The notes: generated by a model from the letters alone, not told the origin. 64,000 nt of DNA from Hevea brasiliensis (GCF_030052815.1 NC_079507.1:13662141-13726140); one strand, 5' to 3'; counted from the stretch's first letter, positions 43,966 through 57,393 are shown. Program-made: numbers and translations.

Positions 43966-45975
43966 AAATTATGAGCTTAAGATGCCCGGACATAGAATGC
44001 AAAGTTAAGGTACAAATCTGGAAAATCTAGAATTTCAGGGTATGGCACTTGGAACAGTGTTTAGTAATTTAGCCATAACTTGAGATCCATAACTCCAAAT
44101 TGAGTGATTAAAATTGGAAAATAAAAATAAGACATAGAGGGACAATTTTCATGCAGAACACTTCACCAAATTATGACTAGAACTAAGTTAAAATGAAGTT
44201 GCAAAAGCAGGGTCCAAAATTGCCCTGGACCCAAAATACATTGAAATTTCAATGTCTACTTAGGGATGCCCTTGGCATTTATTTAATTAACTATTGGAGA
44301 TAATTGGAATGAGTATTAAAGCTTAGAAATTGTGTAATTTTAGTGGACAAAGAGACTTCCAAGGAAGGGAAGGCATAGGACATAAAGAAAAAAGTTCATT
44401 AAAGGTTTGTGCACAACTAACTCTTTTTCTATGTTTTAAACTTGGAAATTGAGTTGAATGAAGTTATATGAATAAATTACGATTATCCCTTGCATTTGTG
44501 AATTTTAATTTATGAAATAAATTTGTGAATGTGGAAAGGCAGATGTTGGTCCCTTTTATATCATTGTAGCATGGGGGTGGGCCAGTTTTCAATGTGTTTT
44601 GAAGTGCTTTTGAGAATTTTATGTGTTGCCAACCGTGTACATGAATTTGCGACAACTAAATGTGTTTATTAATTGTAATTGTGTTTTGTTGAGTGGAAAT
44701 TTTTTTGAAATTGTTTTGAAACCACAGTTGGCATGGCAACATGATTTGTGTTCCTTATTAGCTTGCCCAGTGAGATGTATTAGATATAATGTCCTCCACT
44801 TATGGGGTTGAGTTTTCCCTCTCTGGTTGGTGAGGTGTGTTGCCAGTTGAGGATGTATTGGATGAGTACTCATATATGCTAGCTAGTCTTTGTATTCCCC
44901 TTTAGCCTTTGGTTATTGGGATGTATTGGCTTTGTCATGGTGTGTCATGCTCTGAACTGTGTGAATGTTATCAATATCCTTGAAATGTAAATACTTTGAT
45001 TCAAAATGTGGTTGAAAACGTATGTTTTATAATTGTTTAAAATAAAATATGATTAAATGATTTAAACATTGATTAAGAAATACTGTATTATTATTTTAGT
45101 TTACGATAAATATGAATGTTTGATAAAGTATTATTGAAACAAAGATTTTGTATGACTAAAAATGTTGGCATTAGTTTTATGAATTATGGAAATTTTTGAA
45201 TATTTCAAATTCCTTTCTATGATTTGGTAAAGCATATTTTTATAGTGAGTTATAAATTATTAGTTGTGCACCACTGAGTTCACCGCTCATCGATAGCTTT
45301 GTATGCTGTCGCAAGTGAAAGAAAGGATAGTGCAGCTGAGTGAGACTACTTGAGGCTGTGACTTGAAGTCGTGATGGGGCTATCTTCGAGTATATCATAG
45401 GTATGCCCTTGTACATTAGGTGTTAATGTAATCATGTAGTTATATGTATTTAATTACATTCAAGCAATTATACAGAAACATTTGCAGTATTATTTTGGGA
45501 CTTTTATCAAATATAAATTATTGCAATATTATTTCTTTGAGTTTGATCATTTAAAAATTTTTATAATATTAATTTTATTACTTCAATAAATGTAGACATT
45601 TAAATTCTTTCTCAACTGTGTAATTGATGAATCAATTTCTTTATGATGAAATTTGTTGAGCATGAGTTATATAAACTGTTACAGTTGATTTTTAACAAAT
45701 TGGAAGAACTGTTTTATTTCATTTTTAGCCATCACCACGCAAAATTTTTATAAAATTCTAAAAATGCTAAATTAATTCTAAATAAGTTTTATAACATGCA
45801 CTTAAATTGAATACACTTAAATAATTCTTTTACCATCACTCTAACCTTAAAAATAAATTTTTTTTTTCAAAATCTCTTGTAGTATATTGAATAGATTATT
45901 GGTAAGCAAAGTTCAGTAATTTATTAGGTATACTACGGGATCATGTCATATCTTACAGAGGGGTAAGGTGTGACA
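43966..45975 (+). mobile_element. Family G LTR (B-related), 5'-truncated
   Basis: Shares landmarks in order with family B: GCCATAACTTGAG, the ATGAGTACTCAT palindrome (44862-44873), the GTGCACCACTGAG hairpin (about 45274-45290) and the end GGGTAAGGTGTGACA. It is too diverged to be the same subfamily. It starts where the copia LTR ends, consistent with copia having inserted into it. Confidence 0.7.
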
Positions 45976-46984
45976 TATGATGCTTTTGATATTTTTCCAA
46001 TTGGTTTGCCAAGCTATTATACTCACTTTGTTGAACAGATTACTGTAAAATTTTCTTGGCTAACTTATCTTGAAGGAGTTTAAGTCAAGTGCCATATGTT
46101 TCCAAGGGTGTTCTTACATTGGACCCGTGATAGCTGCTCTGTAAATTAAATTTTAATGAAATTACTAAGTTTAAGCCAATATTTTGGTATCGAATTTTGG
46201 TGTCCAATATTCTTATGATGGTGACTGAATGCCGAGAATGTTATTATAACAATATGTTTTGTGGTTTCTCCTGTAGGAATTTATCTTCTTACTAATTATT
46301 AGATATTATAGATAGAAATTCCTTGATGTAGTTTTGCATTTATGTTTTTCCATTTTATATCTTGTGTTAGTTTTGAATTTATGTAGATGCTTCCATTTTC
46401 TCAAATGAATAGAATTAGTAAGTTATTATTTCCAATTGTATCAAGCTTTCATTTCCATAATTTTGTCATATAATATTTACATTTCTTTAATTGCAAAATG
46501 TAGATGAAAGAAGATAATGGTCTACATTAGATCAAATTTCTTAAACTATTTTGTCAAAAGTTCACAATTATTTTCTACCTATATGTAGCATTATATTTTT
46601 AATTTGATGACTCCTATAATTTGGATAATGCATAATTTATTTAGCATATCATACTTTAATTTCAGTTTTCAACTTTTACATAATATCATAATAACTTTTA
46701 AATTTGTTTATGATGGATTCTAACGTGATATTATTTCACTTGATTGCTTTCTTACGGACAAAGATCGATGGTGCATGTATGATTATAGATTGATAATGTG
46801 AACCTTCAAGTAATTGGTAACTTGAAAACCCACATTCAAGAATTAAAGGAACAATATGGAAAGTACCAAATCAAGATGTATGAATTTGATTCTTTGAACC
46901 AGCACAATCAGATTGTTGTGTAATTCAAAGAAAATATCAGAAATGGGATTCTTGACCTAATTCATATGGAGAATGAATAAACCA
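45976..46984. other. Unassigned AT-rich DNA
   Basis: No transposon match that I can see. Two short coding-like stretches stand out: 45976-46080 reads on the plus strand as 'YDAFDIFPIGLPSYYTHFVE' and onward, and 46795-46920 reads as a coiled-coil-like 'IQELKEQYGKYQIKMYEF'. Both end in stops. They may be exon remnants of a host gene or chance. Confidence 0.35.
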
Positions 46985-47398
46985 AGAATATTATGCACAT
47001 TAAACCTTGCAAGATAGAAATCTCAGCAAGTTAATGAGCTTCACAAGAACAAAGGTAATAGCCAATTTACTCACTAAAAAAGCAGAAACAATCTTTCATT
47101 AATATTCAATGTGTGTCCTCCACTCTCTCATTACACTTGTATTTGTAGTCTCTTGGCTTCAAAGCTAAAGACAAAAATATCCCTACTTTAATAACAGCTG
47201 CAAGGAGCTTTAAGTCCAAACAAAAATTAATCTATCAAAAGTCTAAAAACTCCTTATAAAAAGTAAATTTAATACAGCAGCAAATAAGGGCATTTAAGTC
47301 CAAAAGAGAGGTGGTTATAACAGTAAGGAATATTCTTTCAAAAAGGTGCCAGCAGATGCATGTACATGAGTTAGATCTGGTACATGCATGTCCACAGT
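46985..47398 (-). mobile_element. Probable 3' LTR region of the chromovirus-like element
   Basis: Follows the pol stop on the minus strand. It contains a short repeated motif (GGACTTAAA), a TATAAGG and, near 47090, an AATATTAATGAAAG stretch that resembles the 3' part of short plant gypsy LTRs. I could not fix either terminus. Confidence 0.35.
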
Positions 47399-49258
47399 TT
47401 ATTCCATGTAACCTAATACTCCACATGACACCTGGTCACTTCCAAGCTTAATTTTCACCAAATTTAATCCTTTATAATTTTCTTCATGCCATTCCAGCTT
47501 ATAATCCTTACTCTTTAAGATTTCACAAATTAAATTCTGAAGTGATTTAGCTATAGCTCTAGTAATTGGACCTTGGATGAAATCCTTTGGCGTGGATGTA
47601 ACTTGATTCTCATCATTCCCCTCCACTTTAAAAGGATTTGTCCTCGAATCTGTTCCTGCATCAACACAAGGAGATAAATCAGCAACATTGAAGGTGGCAC
47701 TGACATTATACTCACCGGGCAGGTTTATTTTGTAGGCATTATCATTAATTTTGGCCAGCACTTGGAAAGGTCCATCACATCTTGGTTGTAATTTTGATTT
47801 CCTTCGAGAGAGAAACCTTTCTTTGCGCAAGTGAACCCATACCCAATCTCCAGGTTGAAATGTGACTTTCTTCCTTCCTTTGTTGGCTTGACTAGCATAT
47901 TTTTCATTTTTCTTTTCAATTTAAAGCTTGGCTTGTTCATGGATTTTCTTCACCAATTCTTCTTTTCTTTTTCCATCTAAACTAACAAGCTCGTTCACAA
48001 GCAAAGTTAAAAGATCCAAAGGAGTTGAAGGATTGAAACCATACACAATTTCAAATGGAGAATAGCCAGTAAAAGAATGCACATTTCTATTGTATGCAAA
48101 TTCAACAAGTGGAATGCAATCTTCCCATGATTTCAAATTTTGCTTAACCACAACACACAAAAGAGTAGTTAGTGTCCTATTTACTATTTCAGTTTGACCA
48201 TCAGTTTGTGGGTGACAAGTGGTGGAAAATAACAACTTGGTGCCCAATTTTCCCAACAAAACCTTCCAAAAGTGACTGAGGAATTTAACATCCCTATCAC
48301 TAACTAAACTCTTAGGTATGCCATGCAACCTAACAATATCTCTAAAGAATAAATTTGCAACATTTGTAGCACCATCAGTTTTATGGCATGGAATAAAATG
48401 TGCCATTTTTGAAAACCTGTCAACAACAACAAAAATTGAATCATGGCCTTGTTTAGACTTAGGTAATCCCAACACAAAATCCATAGACAAATGAACCCAA
48501 GGATCACTAAGGGTAGGCAAAGGTGTATACAAACCTTGTGGCAAAACTCTAGATTTAGCCTTAGCACACACAATGCACCTAACACATACTCTTTCAACAT
48601 CTCTTTTCATATTCGGCCAATAAAAATGTTCCTTCAACTCATCTAAAGTTTTGGCAACACCATAATGACCCATTAATCCACTAGCATGAGACTCATTCAC
48701 AAGTAATTCACGCATGGAACTCTTAGGCACACACAATATATTTTCTCTAAACAAATATCCATCATGCCTATAAAACTTCTCAAAAGCATTCTTTTCACAA
48801 GCTGCATACACTCTAGTAAAGTCATTATCTTCAGCATATAATTCTTTCACATATTCGAATCCCAATAACTTTGCATCAAGAAGGGCAAGAAGGTTATACC
48901 TTCGAGATAAGGCATCAGCAACCACATTTTCTTTCCCATGTTTGTATTGAATCACATATGGGAAGGTCTCAAGGAACTCAACCCATTTTGCATGACGCTT
49001 ACTCAACTTATTTTGCCCCTTGATATGCTTTAATGACTCATGATCTGTGTGGATGACAAATTGCTTTGGCCAAAGGTAATGTTGCCATGTTTCCAAGGCA
49101 CGTACCAATGCATACAACTCTTTGTCATATGTAGAATAGTTCAAAGCTGCTCCATTAAGTTTTTCACTAAAGTATGCTATTGGTCTCTTATCCTGCATTA
49201 AAACGGCTCCAATACCTATTCCTGATGCGTCACACTCAATCTCAAAAGTCTTAGATGT
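47399..49258 (-). pseudogene. pol: Chromovirus-like pol: RNase H end, integrase, C-terminal tail
   Basis: An unusually long open frame (49198-47921, 425 codons) covers RNase H ('[18 protein letters not shown]', '[14 protein letters not shown]') and integrase with zinc-binding 'CVRCIVC' and catalytic 'SMDFVLGLP', '[11 protein letters not shown]' and '[12 protein letters not shown]', all three acidic residues intact. One stop at about 47918-47920 separates the C-terminal part (to 47399), which has 'GDWVWVHLRKERF', 'LPGEYNVSATFNVADLSP' and 'GPITRAIAKSLQ'. The order resembles CRM or a related chromovirus clade; I am unsure which. The 5' side is cut near 49258 within the RNase H start ('[16 protein letters not shown]'). 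It is a different lineage from the Tekay-like elements here and much less frame-damaged. Confidence 0.8.
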
Positions 49259-49565
49259 GACTCAAGAAGTCAAGAAAAGAAAAGCTCAAGTATGAAAATG
49301 TAATGCAATAAGGAATCAAGAAAGAAGACACCAAAATAAAAGAGCAGTAAGCCGGAAAAGAGACAACCTAAAGAAGAGATATCAAGCTTAAATATCCAAG
49401 TTTGCCACCAACTTATCACAATTACCAGCAGTTCACACAATACACCAAGAATTGCATAAATTAGGATCACCAAGCAAAAAAGTGTATTTTGATCTGAAAT
49501 TGAGTAGGCAAATGCAACCCAATACTGACTAATTGCTGTTAGAATTTTAGGCTTTTCTTGACAGG
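49259..49565. other. Unassigned sequence between pol fragment and tandem repeat
   Basis: Purine-rich and AT-rich on the plus strand. I see no coding region or known element. Confidence 0.4.
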
Positions 49566-49980
49566 TTTACTATGTAAACCAAATTTAATCGTGTCTGCCA
49601 CAAAATTTTGTTCCCCATACAAATGGTTAAATTTTGAGCTGAGATTTAATTTGAGAATAGCTCAAATGCGGCAAAAACAACCTGTAAATTTTCAGGAATT
49701 TCCCAGCTGATTTGCTATGTGAACATAATTTGATCAGGTCTGCCGCAAAATTTTGGTTCCCCACACAAACGGATGAATTTTAAGCTAAAATTTAATTTGG
49801 GAACTACTGATCTGGGGTATAAACACCCGATAAATTTTTAGAAATTTCTGGATATATTTTCTATGTGAACTTATTTTGATCGATTCTGCAGCAAAATTTT
49901 GGTTCCCCATACAAATGGTTGAATTTTAAGCTGAATTTAACTTGAGAACTACTGAAGTGGGGTATAAACACCCTGTAAAT
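49566..49980. repeat. 146-bp tandem repeat, about 2.9 units
   Basis: CTATGTGAAC-type strings start at 49570, 49715 and 49861. Each is followed by TCTGCCGCAAAATTTTGGTT-like sequence, CCCCATACAAA and GGGGTATAAACACCC. The last unit joins truncated family A integrase at 49981. Confidence 0.9.
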
Positions 49981-52790
49981 TTCTTCCATGGTGACACCTT
50001 GAGGAACACTTTATCGCCGACCACAAATTCTATTTCTTTTCTCTTCAGGTCGGCATAAGATTTCTGTCTGTCTGAGGCAACCTTCAGATTGGCTTTGATT
50101 AGTTTCACTTTCTCCTCAGTCTGTTTCACCGATCCGCCCCACCGCTTGTCTTCGCCAATTCACCCAAAGACACACTGGAGTTCTACATTTCCTCCCATAC
50201 AGTGCTTCATACGGGGCCATTTGGATACTAGCTTGGTAGCTATTGTTGTATGCAAATTCTGCCAGTAGGAGGTATCTATCCCAACTTCCCTCAAATTCAG
50301 TGACACAACCCCTCAGCATATCCTCAAGGACCTGGCATATATTTCATGTTATTATTATCATTTTAATTCAATACTTGTATCAATTCCATTGGTTTCAATT
50401 GTTTACCAGGATTACTCTTTCCGATTGCCCATCCGTCTGAGGATGGAATGCTGTGCTGAAGTGGAGTTGTGTACCCAAGGACTCATGCAACTTCTTCCAA
50501 AATCTCGATGTAAACCTTGGGTCTCGATCAGATATAATGGAAAGCGGAATTCCATGCAGTCTAACTATCTCACTGATATACAATTCTGCTAACTTCTCCA
50601 GTGAGTAGTCAGTCCTAACTGGCAGAAAGTGTGCTGACTTTGTCAATCTATCTACTATCACCCATACTGCATCATGTTTCTTCTGGGTGAAAGGTAGACC
50701 ACTCACAAAATCCATGGTGACCCGATCCCATTTCCATTCAGGTATGCGTATAGGCTGTAGCAAACCTGATGGAACTTGATGTTCTGCCTTGACTTGCTGA
50801 CATGTCAAGCATTTAGTCACATAGTCAGCTATGTCCTTCTTCATACCGTGCCACCAATATCAAGCTTCAAATCATGATACATCTTTGTACTTCCAGGTGC
50901 ATAGCATATACACCGATGTGTGCCTCTTTTAGAATATCGCCTTCAATTCCCCATCATCCGTACACACGTCTTCCTTTATAGTACAGACACCCATCTGCTT
51001 TCACCTCAAAGTCAGTTGCTTTTCCCTCTGAGATTTTGCTCATAATAGCCATTAACTTTTCATCTGCCTTTTGCCCATCTAAAATCTGCTGTAGCAGGTT
51101 TGGCCTCAATTTCAACTCAGCCAAAATAGTTCCATCTCGAACCAAAGATAGACGGGCATTCAATGATCTCAAAGCTGTGATGGATTTTCTGCTCAAAGTA
51201 TCAGCAACTACATTTGCCTTCCCAGGATGGTACTCAATTACACAATCATAGTCCTTCAGGAACTCAATCCATCGTCTCTGTCTAAGGTTGAGCTCCTTCT
51301 GGGTTGGCAAGTATTTCAGGCTTTTGTGGTCCGTGTAAATGTAGCACTTTTCACCATACAAGTAATGCCTCCATATCTTCAGCGCGAAGATAATTGCTGC
51401 AAGCTCTAGATCATGGGTAGGGTAATTTTGTTCATGTGGCCTTAGCTGCCTGGAAGCATAAGCGATCACCTTCCCCTCTTGCATCAATACACACCCTAAC
51501 CCATTATGAGAGGCATTACTGTAGACCACAAAGTCTTTTCCTGACACTGGCTGTGTTAATACTGGTGCTTCTGTCAACATAGCCTTCAACCTCTCAAAAC
51601 TGGCTTGGCACTTGTCGTTCCAGCTAAATTTCACATTCTTATTCAACAACTTGGTTATTGGAGCAGCTATTAAGGAAAATCCCTTCAAAAATCTCCTGTA
51701 ATACCCAGCTAGCCCCAAGAAGCTTCTGACCTCAGTTGTATTCCTGGGAGGCTTCCATTCCATCATTGTTTCTATTTTCTTAGGATCCACCCTAATCCCA
51801 TCAGCTGACACTATGTGTCCAAGGAATGCAATTTCATTTAACCAGAAGTCACACTTGGACAACTTAGCATATAGCTTCTTTTCTCTCAGGGTTTGCAGAA
51901 CAATCCTCAAATGCTCATCATGTTCTTCCCTGGTCTTGGAATACACCAAAATATCATCAATAAAGACCACTACGAACTCATAATGCCCATATCGGGTCCT
52001 GAATGCAGTCTTTGGCACATCTGCATCCTTCACCCTCAACTGATGATACCCTGATCTGAGATCAATTTTGGAAAATACTCCTGCTCCCTTCAACTGATCA
52101 AACAGATCATCAATTCTAGGCAACGGATATTTGTTCTTCACAGTCACTTTATTCAATCACGCAGTAATCAATGCAAAGCCTCAAAGTCCCATCCTTCTTC
52201 TTCACAACAAAGACTGGAGCTCCCCATGGTGACACATCGGGTGTATGAACCCCTTATCAAGCAACTCTTGCAACCGAAGTTTTCAACTCCTCAATTCGAT
52301 GGTGCCATCCTATAAGGAGCAATGGAAATGGGTGTCAGACCGGCAGTTGTCTCAATAGCAAATTCAACTTCTTTCTCGGTGGCAAACTGCACAATTCTTC
52401 AGAAATACTTAGGAAGTCTCTACTGTGGGTATATCATTCAGTTTGGCTTAGCACGCCTAGTATCCACCACATGTGCTAGGTAGGTTTCACGACTTTTCTC
52501 ATCATTCTTCTTGCAATCGTGGTTGAGATAACATTGACAGAAATCATCCTTTCACCCACAACAGTGATCTCATTAACCTCCAAGTTTTCAGAGAAATTCT
52601 CTTCAATTTGCAATCAACTATTGCCCGATGACGTGACAACCACCCATTCCCAAAATCACGTCAAACTCATGGAAGGGCAACTCAATCAGTGCGCCAAAAA
52701 TTCATACCTGAATCCTTAACGGCAACCCTTGTATACTTTGTTCACCACTACATGGCCCAACGGATTAGTGACCGTAATGTCTTGGTCACT
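49981..52790 (-). pseudogene. pol: Family A pol, second copy, C-terminus and 3' end lost
   Basis: Protease remnants near 52790-52560 lead to RT, RNase H ('[20 protein letters not shown]') in a 400-codon open frame (52156-50954), and integrase ('[17 protein letters not shown]', '[11 protein letters not shown]', '[13 protein letters not shown]', 'TDGQSERVI'). RT lacks 29 residues directly before '[12 protein letters not shown]' compared with the first copy, an in-frame 87-bp deletion at about 51975. The 75-bp intron-like insertion lies at 50332-50406. The frame stops matching after 'VFLKVSPWKK', where the element is broken and joined to the tandem repeat, so chromodomain and 3' LTR are missing. 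Confidence 0.85.
50332..50406 (-). other. 75-bp intron-like insertion, second copy
   Basis: On the minus strand GTAAACAATTG...ATATGCCAG, same length and position as at 33504-33578, with only a few substitutions. Confidence 0.75.
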
Positions 52791-54160
52791 CTCCCTACTA
52801 GTATCCCCTTTCTACGGGTAGGTTGATGCAGATGTATGAATGAGTGGATCCTGGATCCACCAATGCATGCAGATGTAGTGTAGAGGAGAACGCACTCGAT
52901 GACGCCCGGCATCTTGCTCCTCCCGAGCTCTAATGGCATAAGCTCTTGCAGTGGTCCATTATCGCCTCTCTGCCGCTCGAATGTAGGCCTCCGTGATGGT
53001 CCCACTACCTCGATTTGCGATTTCCTACCCTTTGTGGTGCGGGAGTAGGTCCTGCTCGCTTGTGTTGGAGCAGCTGTAGTAGTTCTGCGTGGACAGTTCC
53101 TCAACTGATGCTCTGTTGACCCACACCTTAAGCAGGCACCAGTCGCTCTCCAACACTCCCCCTTGTACCACTTCAGGCAATGTGGACACACAGAAGATGC
53201 TGGGGCTGGTCCCCTGAACCCCATCCCTGGAGAGCTGCCCACTGATGGTGTGGACTGACCTCTCCTAGGGGTAAACTATGGCCTGGGCCCCTGAAACTGA
53301 CCTTGACCTTGTGATTGACCTGAACTCTGTGCAGGTGGACCTTTGAACTTCTTCCCAGGTACAGGAGATGAACTAGACGGACCTGGTCCCCTCTTCTGTT
53401 GTCTCTCACTTCTGGTTTGCTCACTTATTCTCACTTTCTCCACTTTTAATGCAGCTTCCACTAACTTGGTGAAGTCGGTGATTCCCAAAGCAGTGATCAT
53501 GATCTTTATGTTGTCATTTAATCCCTCTTCAAATCTCTTACACCTTTCAGCCTCATTAGGGACTATCTCCCTTCTGTAGCGGCTCAATCTGACGAATTCC
53601 TTCTCATACTCGGCCACTGACAGCTGTCTCTGCCTCAGATTAATGAACTCACTTCTTCTCTCTTCCAGGTATACACTACCCACATATTTCTTCTTAAATT
53701 CGGAGAGGAAGAAGTCAGAAGTTATAACTTCTGGCTGCACTTCACTGGATACCGTGTCCCACCATTCATATGCATCATCTTGCAACAGAGATACAACAGC
53801 TTCTAGATTTTGCTCTGGAGTGCAGTGGAGTTGTTTTAAAACTCTGACTCTTCTGTTCAACCAATTTTTGGCTGCCACAGAATCATCTTCTCTCTTGCCA
53901 AAGAAGTCCACTGCTCCATATTTTCTTAGTCTTTCCAGGTGTGATTTCTGCTGTGGAGGTGGTGGTGGTGGTGGTGCTGGCATTACCCCAGCCATTTGTT
54001 TGAAGAATTCGGCCATTTGCTGGAACATGGCCTGTGGAGGCTGAGCAGGCTCTGCTTGAGCTGGCGGAGTAGGTTCTCCCCTACCCCCAGTCTCAGCTGC
54101 TGCAGGTGGAGCATGACTTTCCACTTCTTCCTCAACTGCTCTTTGAGATGTAGGGTCCAT
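52791..54160 (-). pseudogene. gag: Family A gag, second copy
   Basis: ATG at 54160 starts the same protein as at 29671. An open frame of 294 codons covers the proline run, the capsid domain ('DFFGKREDDSVAAKNWL', 'QDDAYEWWDTV', 'LRQRQLSVAEYEKEFVR') and a Ser/Pro/Gln-rich linker. A TAG or frame break near 53276 separates the nucleocapsid, which keeps two Cys-rich motifs ('CPHCLKWYKGEC' and the knuckle 'CLRCGSTEHQLRNC'). It is better preserved than the first copy. Confidence 0.88.
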
Positions 54161-54266
54161 ATCCTATTCAAAATAACAAAGATAAACAGATCTGCATTAG
54201 TGTTACCTCGACTCTTACAAATGCAATGCATGACATGGACTCAATCTAGGCCCAGAAACGCCTAAA

Positions 54267-54282
54267 CCGTGCTCTGATACCA
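54267..54282 (-). promoter_or_regulatory. Primer binding site, initiator Met tRNA (second copy)
   Basis: TGGTATCAGAGCACGG on the minus strand, five bases after the LTR end at 54288. Confidence 0.93.
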
Positions 54283-54287
54283 CTAAA

Positions 54288-57200
54288 TGTGACACCTCTT
54301 ACCCGTCTACAGTATATCCGAGTAAGATGTGTCACACGGTGTACCGGAACACTCTATTTTATCTTAATTAATTTTTATCATAGTTTTGAATATAACTTGT
54401 GAAATATAATTCATTTAAGTCATTTATTGACATTATAATTTATTTGAGGTTCCGAAAATTTTATAAAAAATCCGGCAGAGTACCGGCTAAAAATGGAGAA
54501 AACAGTTCTTCGGAACCTGTGAAAAACACTTCCAAAATCATTTCCAAACAATCCCAACTCCATTTTATCAACAAAGTCTTAATATGATTTTCAACAACCT
54601 TTCCATTACTCAAACATTCATTTCTCATGATGCTCATATACAAGCAATAAATAAATACTCAAATTTTACATTCATAACCACAATTTTCATTATTTACATG
54701 GACATCAAAATACATTACATAAGTTCAATTACATATGAGAAAATAAAAATTACTTACAAAATACCAAAATGAAACCTAGTGTCCTACCAATGCACTGAAG
54801 ATGGTGAGGTGACACGGACACTATGCAGAGCTGCAGGAGGTCTCACCCAGTTTGTGGTCTACTAGGCTCTCGGTCAGTATCTCCAGAACCTACGCGTGGC
54901 AAAAGCAACGTGCTAAGCAATAATGATTAGTGGTGCAATAATAAAATAAAAGGAAATAACAGAAGATAAATATGTATTGAATGTATCGATGTCTTACTTG
55001 TTTTGTACTTGTTATATTCATTATTTCATTAAATTTATCCACTTTCATTTTTGGTTGCCCAAGTAACCTATACTGGATGACTAGACTGGATAAACGGGTA
55101 AACTGGCACTGGGTATCTAGTACCTCGGGCCATCACACCATCGGTCACATATGCATCTCCAGGCAAATGTAACTAATAAATCAGAATGACAATAGGCACA
55201 ATGCCAAATGTCAACACAATGTCAGAATGGCTAAAAGCCATGAAATCACAGAATGGCATAATGCCATGTGCAGTACTGCTAACTGAACCCTATTGGCATG
55301 CCAAACTATCCAAACCAATCTTGTTAGGTATACTAGGGCATTTGATACTTTTGAATTCTTCAATTTTTGAATTTCAAGTTTTGGTGTCACTATTCACTTC
55401 ACTAGTCAACAAAAATATTGACTTTTGCATAGAAAATAGGTACATTGGTTTTAACACTCCCAATGCACCACATTTTGCATTCAAAACTTGTTGGAATTAA
55501 TCACCAATACCATTCCTAAGCTTAAAACTAAGGGAGCAGAATTTTCAGTTTTTGTACCCTAATTTTACTGTTCCATTAGTTACTGTTGCAATGGGAATTT
55601 GAGAAAGTGATAAACATGAAATTTGTTCCTTATTTTGTCTAGTTGAATTTCTTTCTTTGAATCACTTCATTTGGATTTTTGTAGCTCCAGTTATGGTCCA
55701 AAAACCACAGCTGGCACGATTGAAAAATTACAGAACTGACCATATCTATAGTGCAGTGAATAGTAACTACAATTGCCTTGTTGGATAGGTTCTGGTCATA
55801 ATTTGGGGTAGGTTTCTTCATGAAAGTTGTTTGTCTATATCGTAACTTGTTGCTGTAAAACTTTCAGGTCAATTGGGCCATTCTATAATGAGTTATGGCC
55901 AAATGAACAATTACTGTTCATTTGGTCATTCTGCAGAATCTGGTTGCAGGACATCTGGATTGGGGCCAGTTTTTGGTCCACTTGCTTTGGTCTTTTGGGC
56001 ATGGTTTCTTCACCAAAATTGTGCCATTATGTGTCTAGTTTCATGTCCAATTGGCCAAACACCAATTGAACCTACACAGCCAAATTTATGGCTGTCCAAA
56101 CAGGCTGGACTCACAGCCACACCTACTGCTCTCACTAGGCAGCCACATCAAATCAGTTTGTAATGCTATAGTTCACTCCAAATTATGGCCAACTTACCTA
56201 AAATGGTCTCTAATTTACTATTAGAATGTTCATTCACCATTACATAAGCAAAGCCTAAATTTCTATCCAAAACCCTAGCTCAAATTCAAAGTTCATACAA
56301 CACATGTCATTTAGGCATACTAATCCATTTCAACCTTATGTCTACACATCAACACCATTTCTAAGCCATTTTAAATCCATCAAGACCATCAACTACCACT
56401 CCCATAAAGCTGGCCAAAATTCCATTCTCAATTTCACACATGATTTATCTCAATTTCTTAATTATTTGTTCATATTCAAACTATGTTTTAAGAAATAAAC
56501 AAGATTAAGTAATTAACATGCACTAACCTCTTTGGTCTCTTTATAGGCTTGTATAAACCTTAGAATTTCTTCACTTTATGATAATAAAAACTTTGCTCTT
56601 GATGTGGGGGTTAATTTTTGTGAAGGGTGTTTAGGGTTTTGGGGTAAGATTTGGTGAGTTATAAAGCTTTGGTGGAGCTTTCATGGAAGTTTGGCTATGG
56701 GAGAAGAGGGAGACGGCTGGTTTTTTATTTGGTGAGAAAACAGATTGGTTTTTCCTTTTTTTGGTGTTATTTATCTTCTTTTATTACTTACTTAAGTGAT
56801 GCTTTAATGTGATTGGTGGGAATTCCTTTAAATGACATCATATGATGTCAAAATTGACATTTATTCTCATTTTCTTTTCTTTTCTTCTCTACTCATTTTC
56901 AATTTAATTCTTAGTAATATTTATTCACATTTTATGTCATAATAATTATTTACTTAATTGGACAAGTCGGCCAAAAATCGCCTCTGAAGGCAAAATGACC
57001 AAAATGCCCTCCGTTTGGCTTAACGGGTCAAAATTGTCTGTACCGATTGAAAATTTTTTATAAATATTTTCTTGGCATTCTAATGCCATAGGAACCTCAA
57101 TGACCCTTCTCTGGAGTCCCAAAAATTATTTTATGAATTTTTCCCCGAGTCTAGGGCTCCTAGTTGCCAGAACCGCAACTTCCCTCTGGGTTACCCATCG

Positions 57201-57393
57201 CTTGGGCACCGGCTCATTTGACTTAGTTGTATTTTATTTCTAAAATTTTTACTAAATTTTTCTTATTATTATTTGAGTTAATGATGGTCCCTCACTTTAG
57301 TTTAAATATTTTTCCGATCGTTCTAGCTGTCCGGACCAACACTGGTCACCGGAACAGTAGAATGTACGGAATTGCTATAGGGAGGGTGTTACA
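54288..57393 (-). mobile_element. Family A 5' LTR, second copy
   Basis: TGTAACACCCTCCCTA at 57393 to ...GGTGTCACA at 54288 on the minus strand. It carries the subterminal box GTGTTGGTCCGGACAGC (around 57335), the palindrome at 55897-55926, hairpins ATGGC...GCCAT and GCAGTACTGC near 55225-55282, and the terminal hairpin at 54913-54930. It is more diverged from the first copy's LTRs than those are from each other. Confidence 0.9.
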
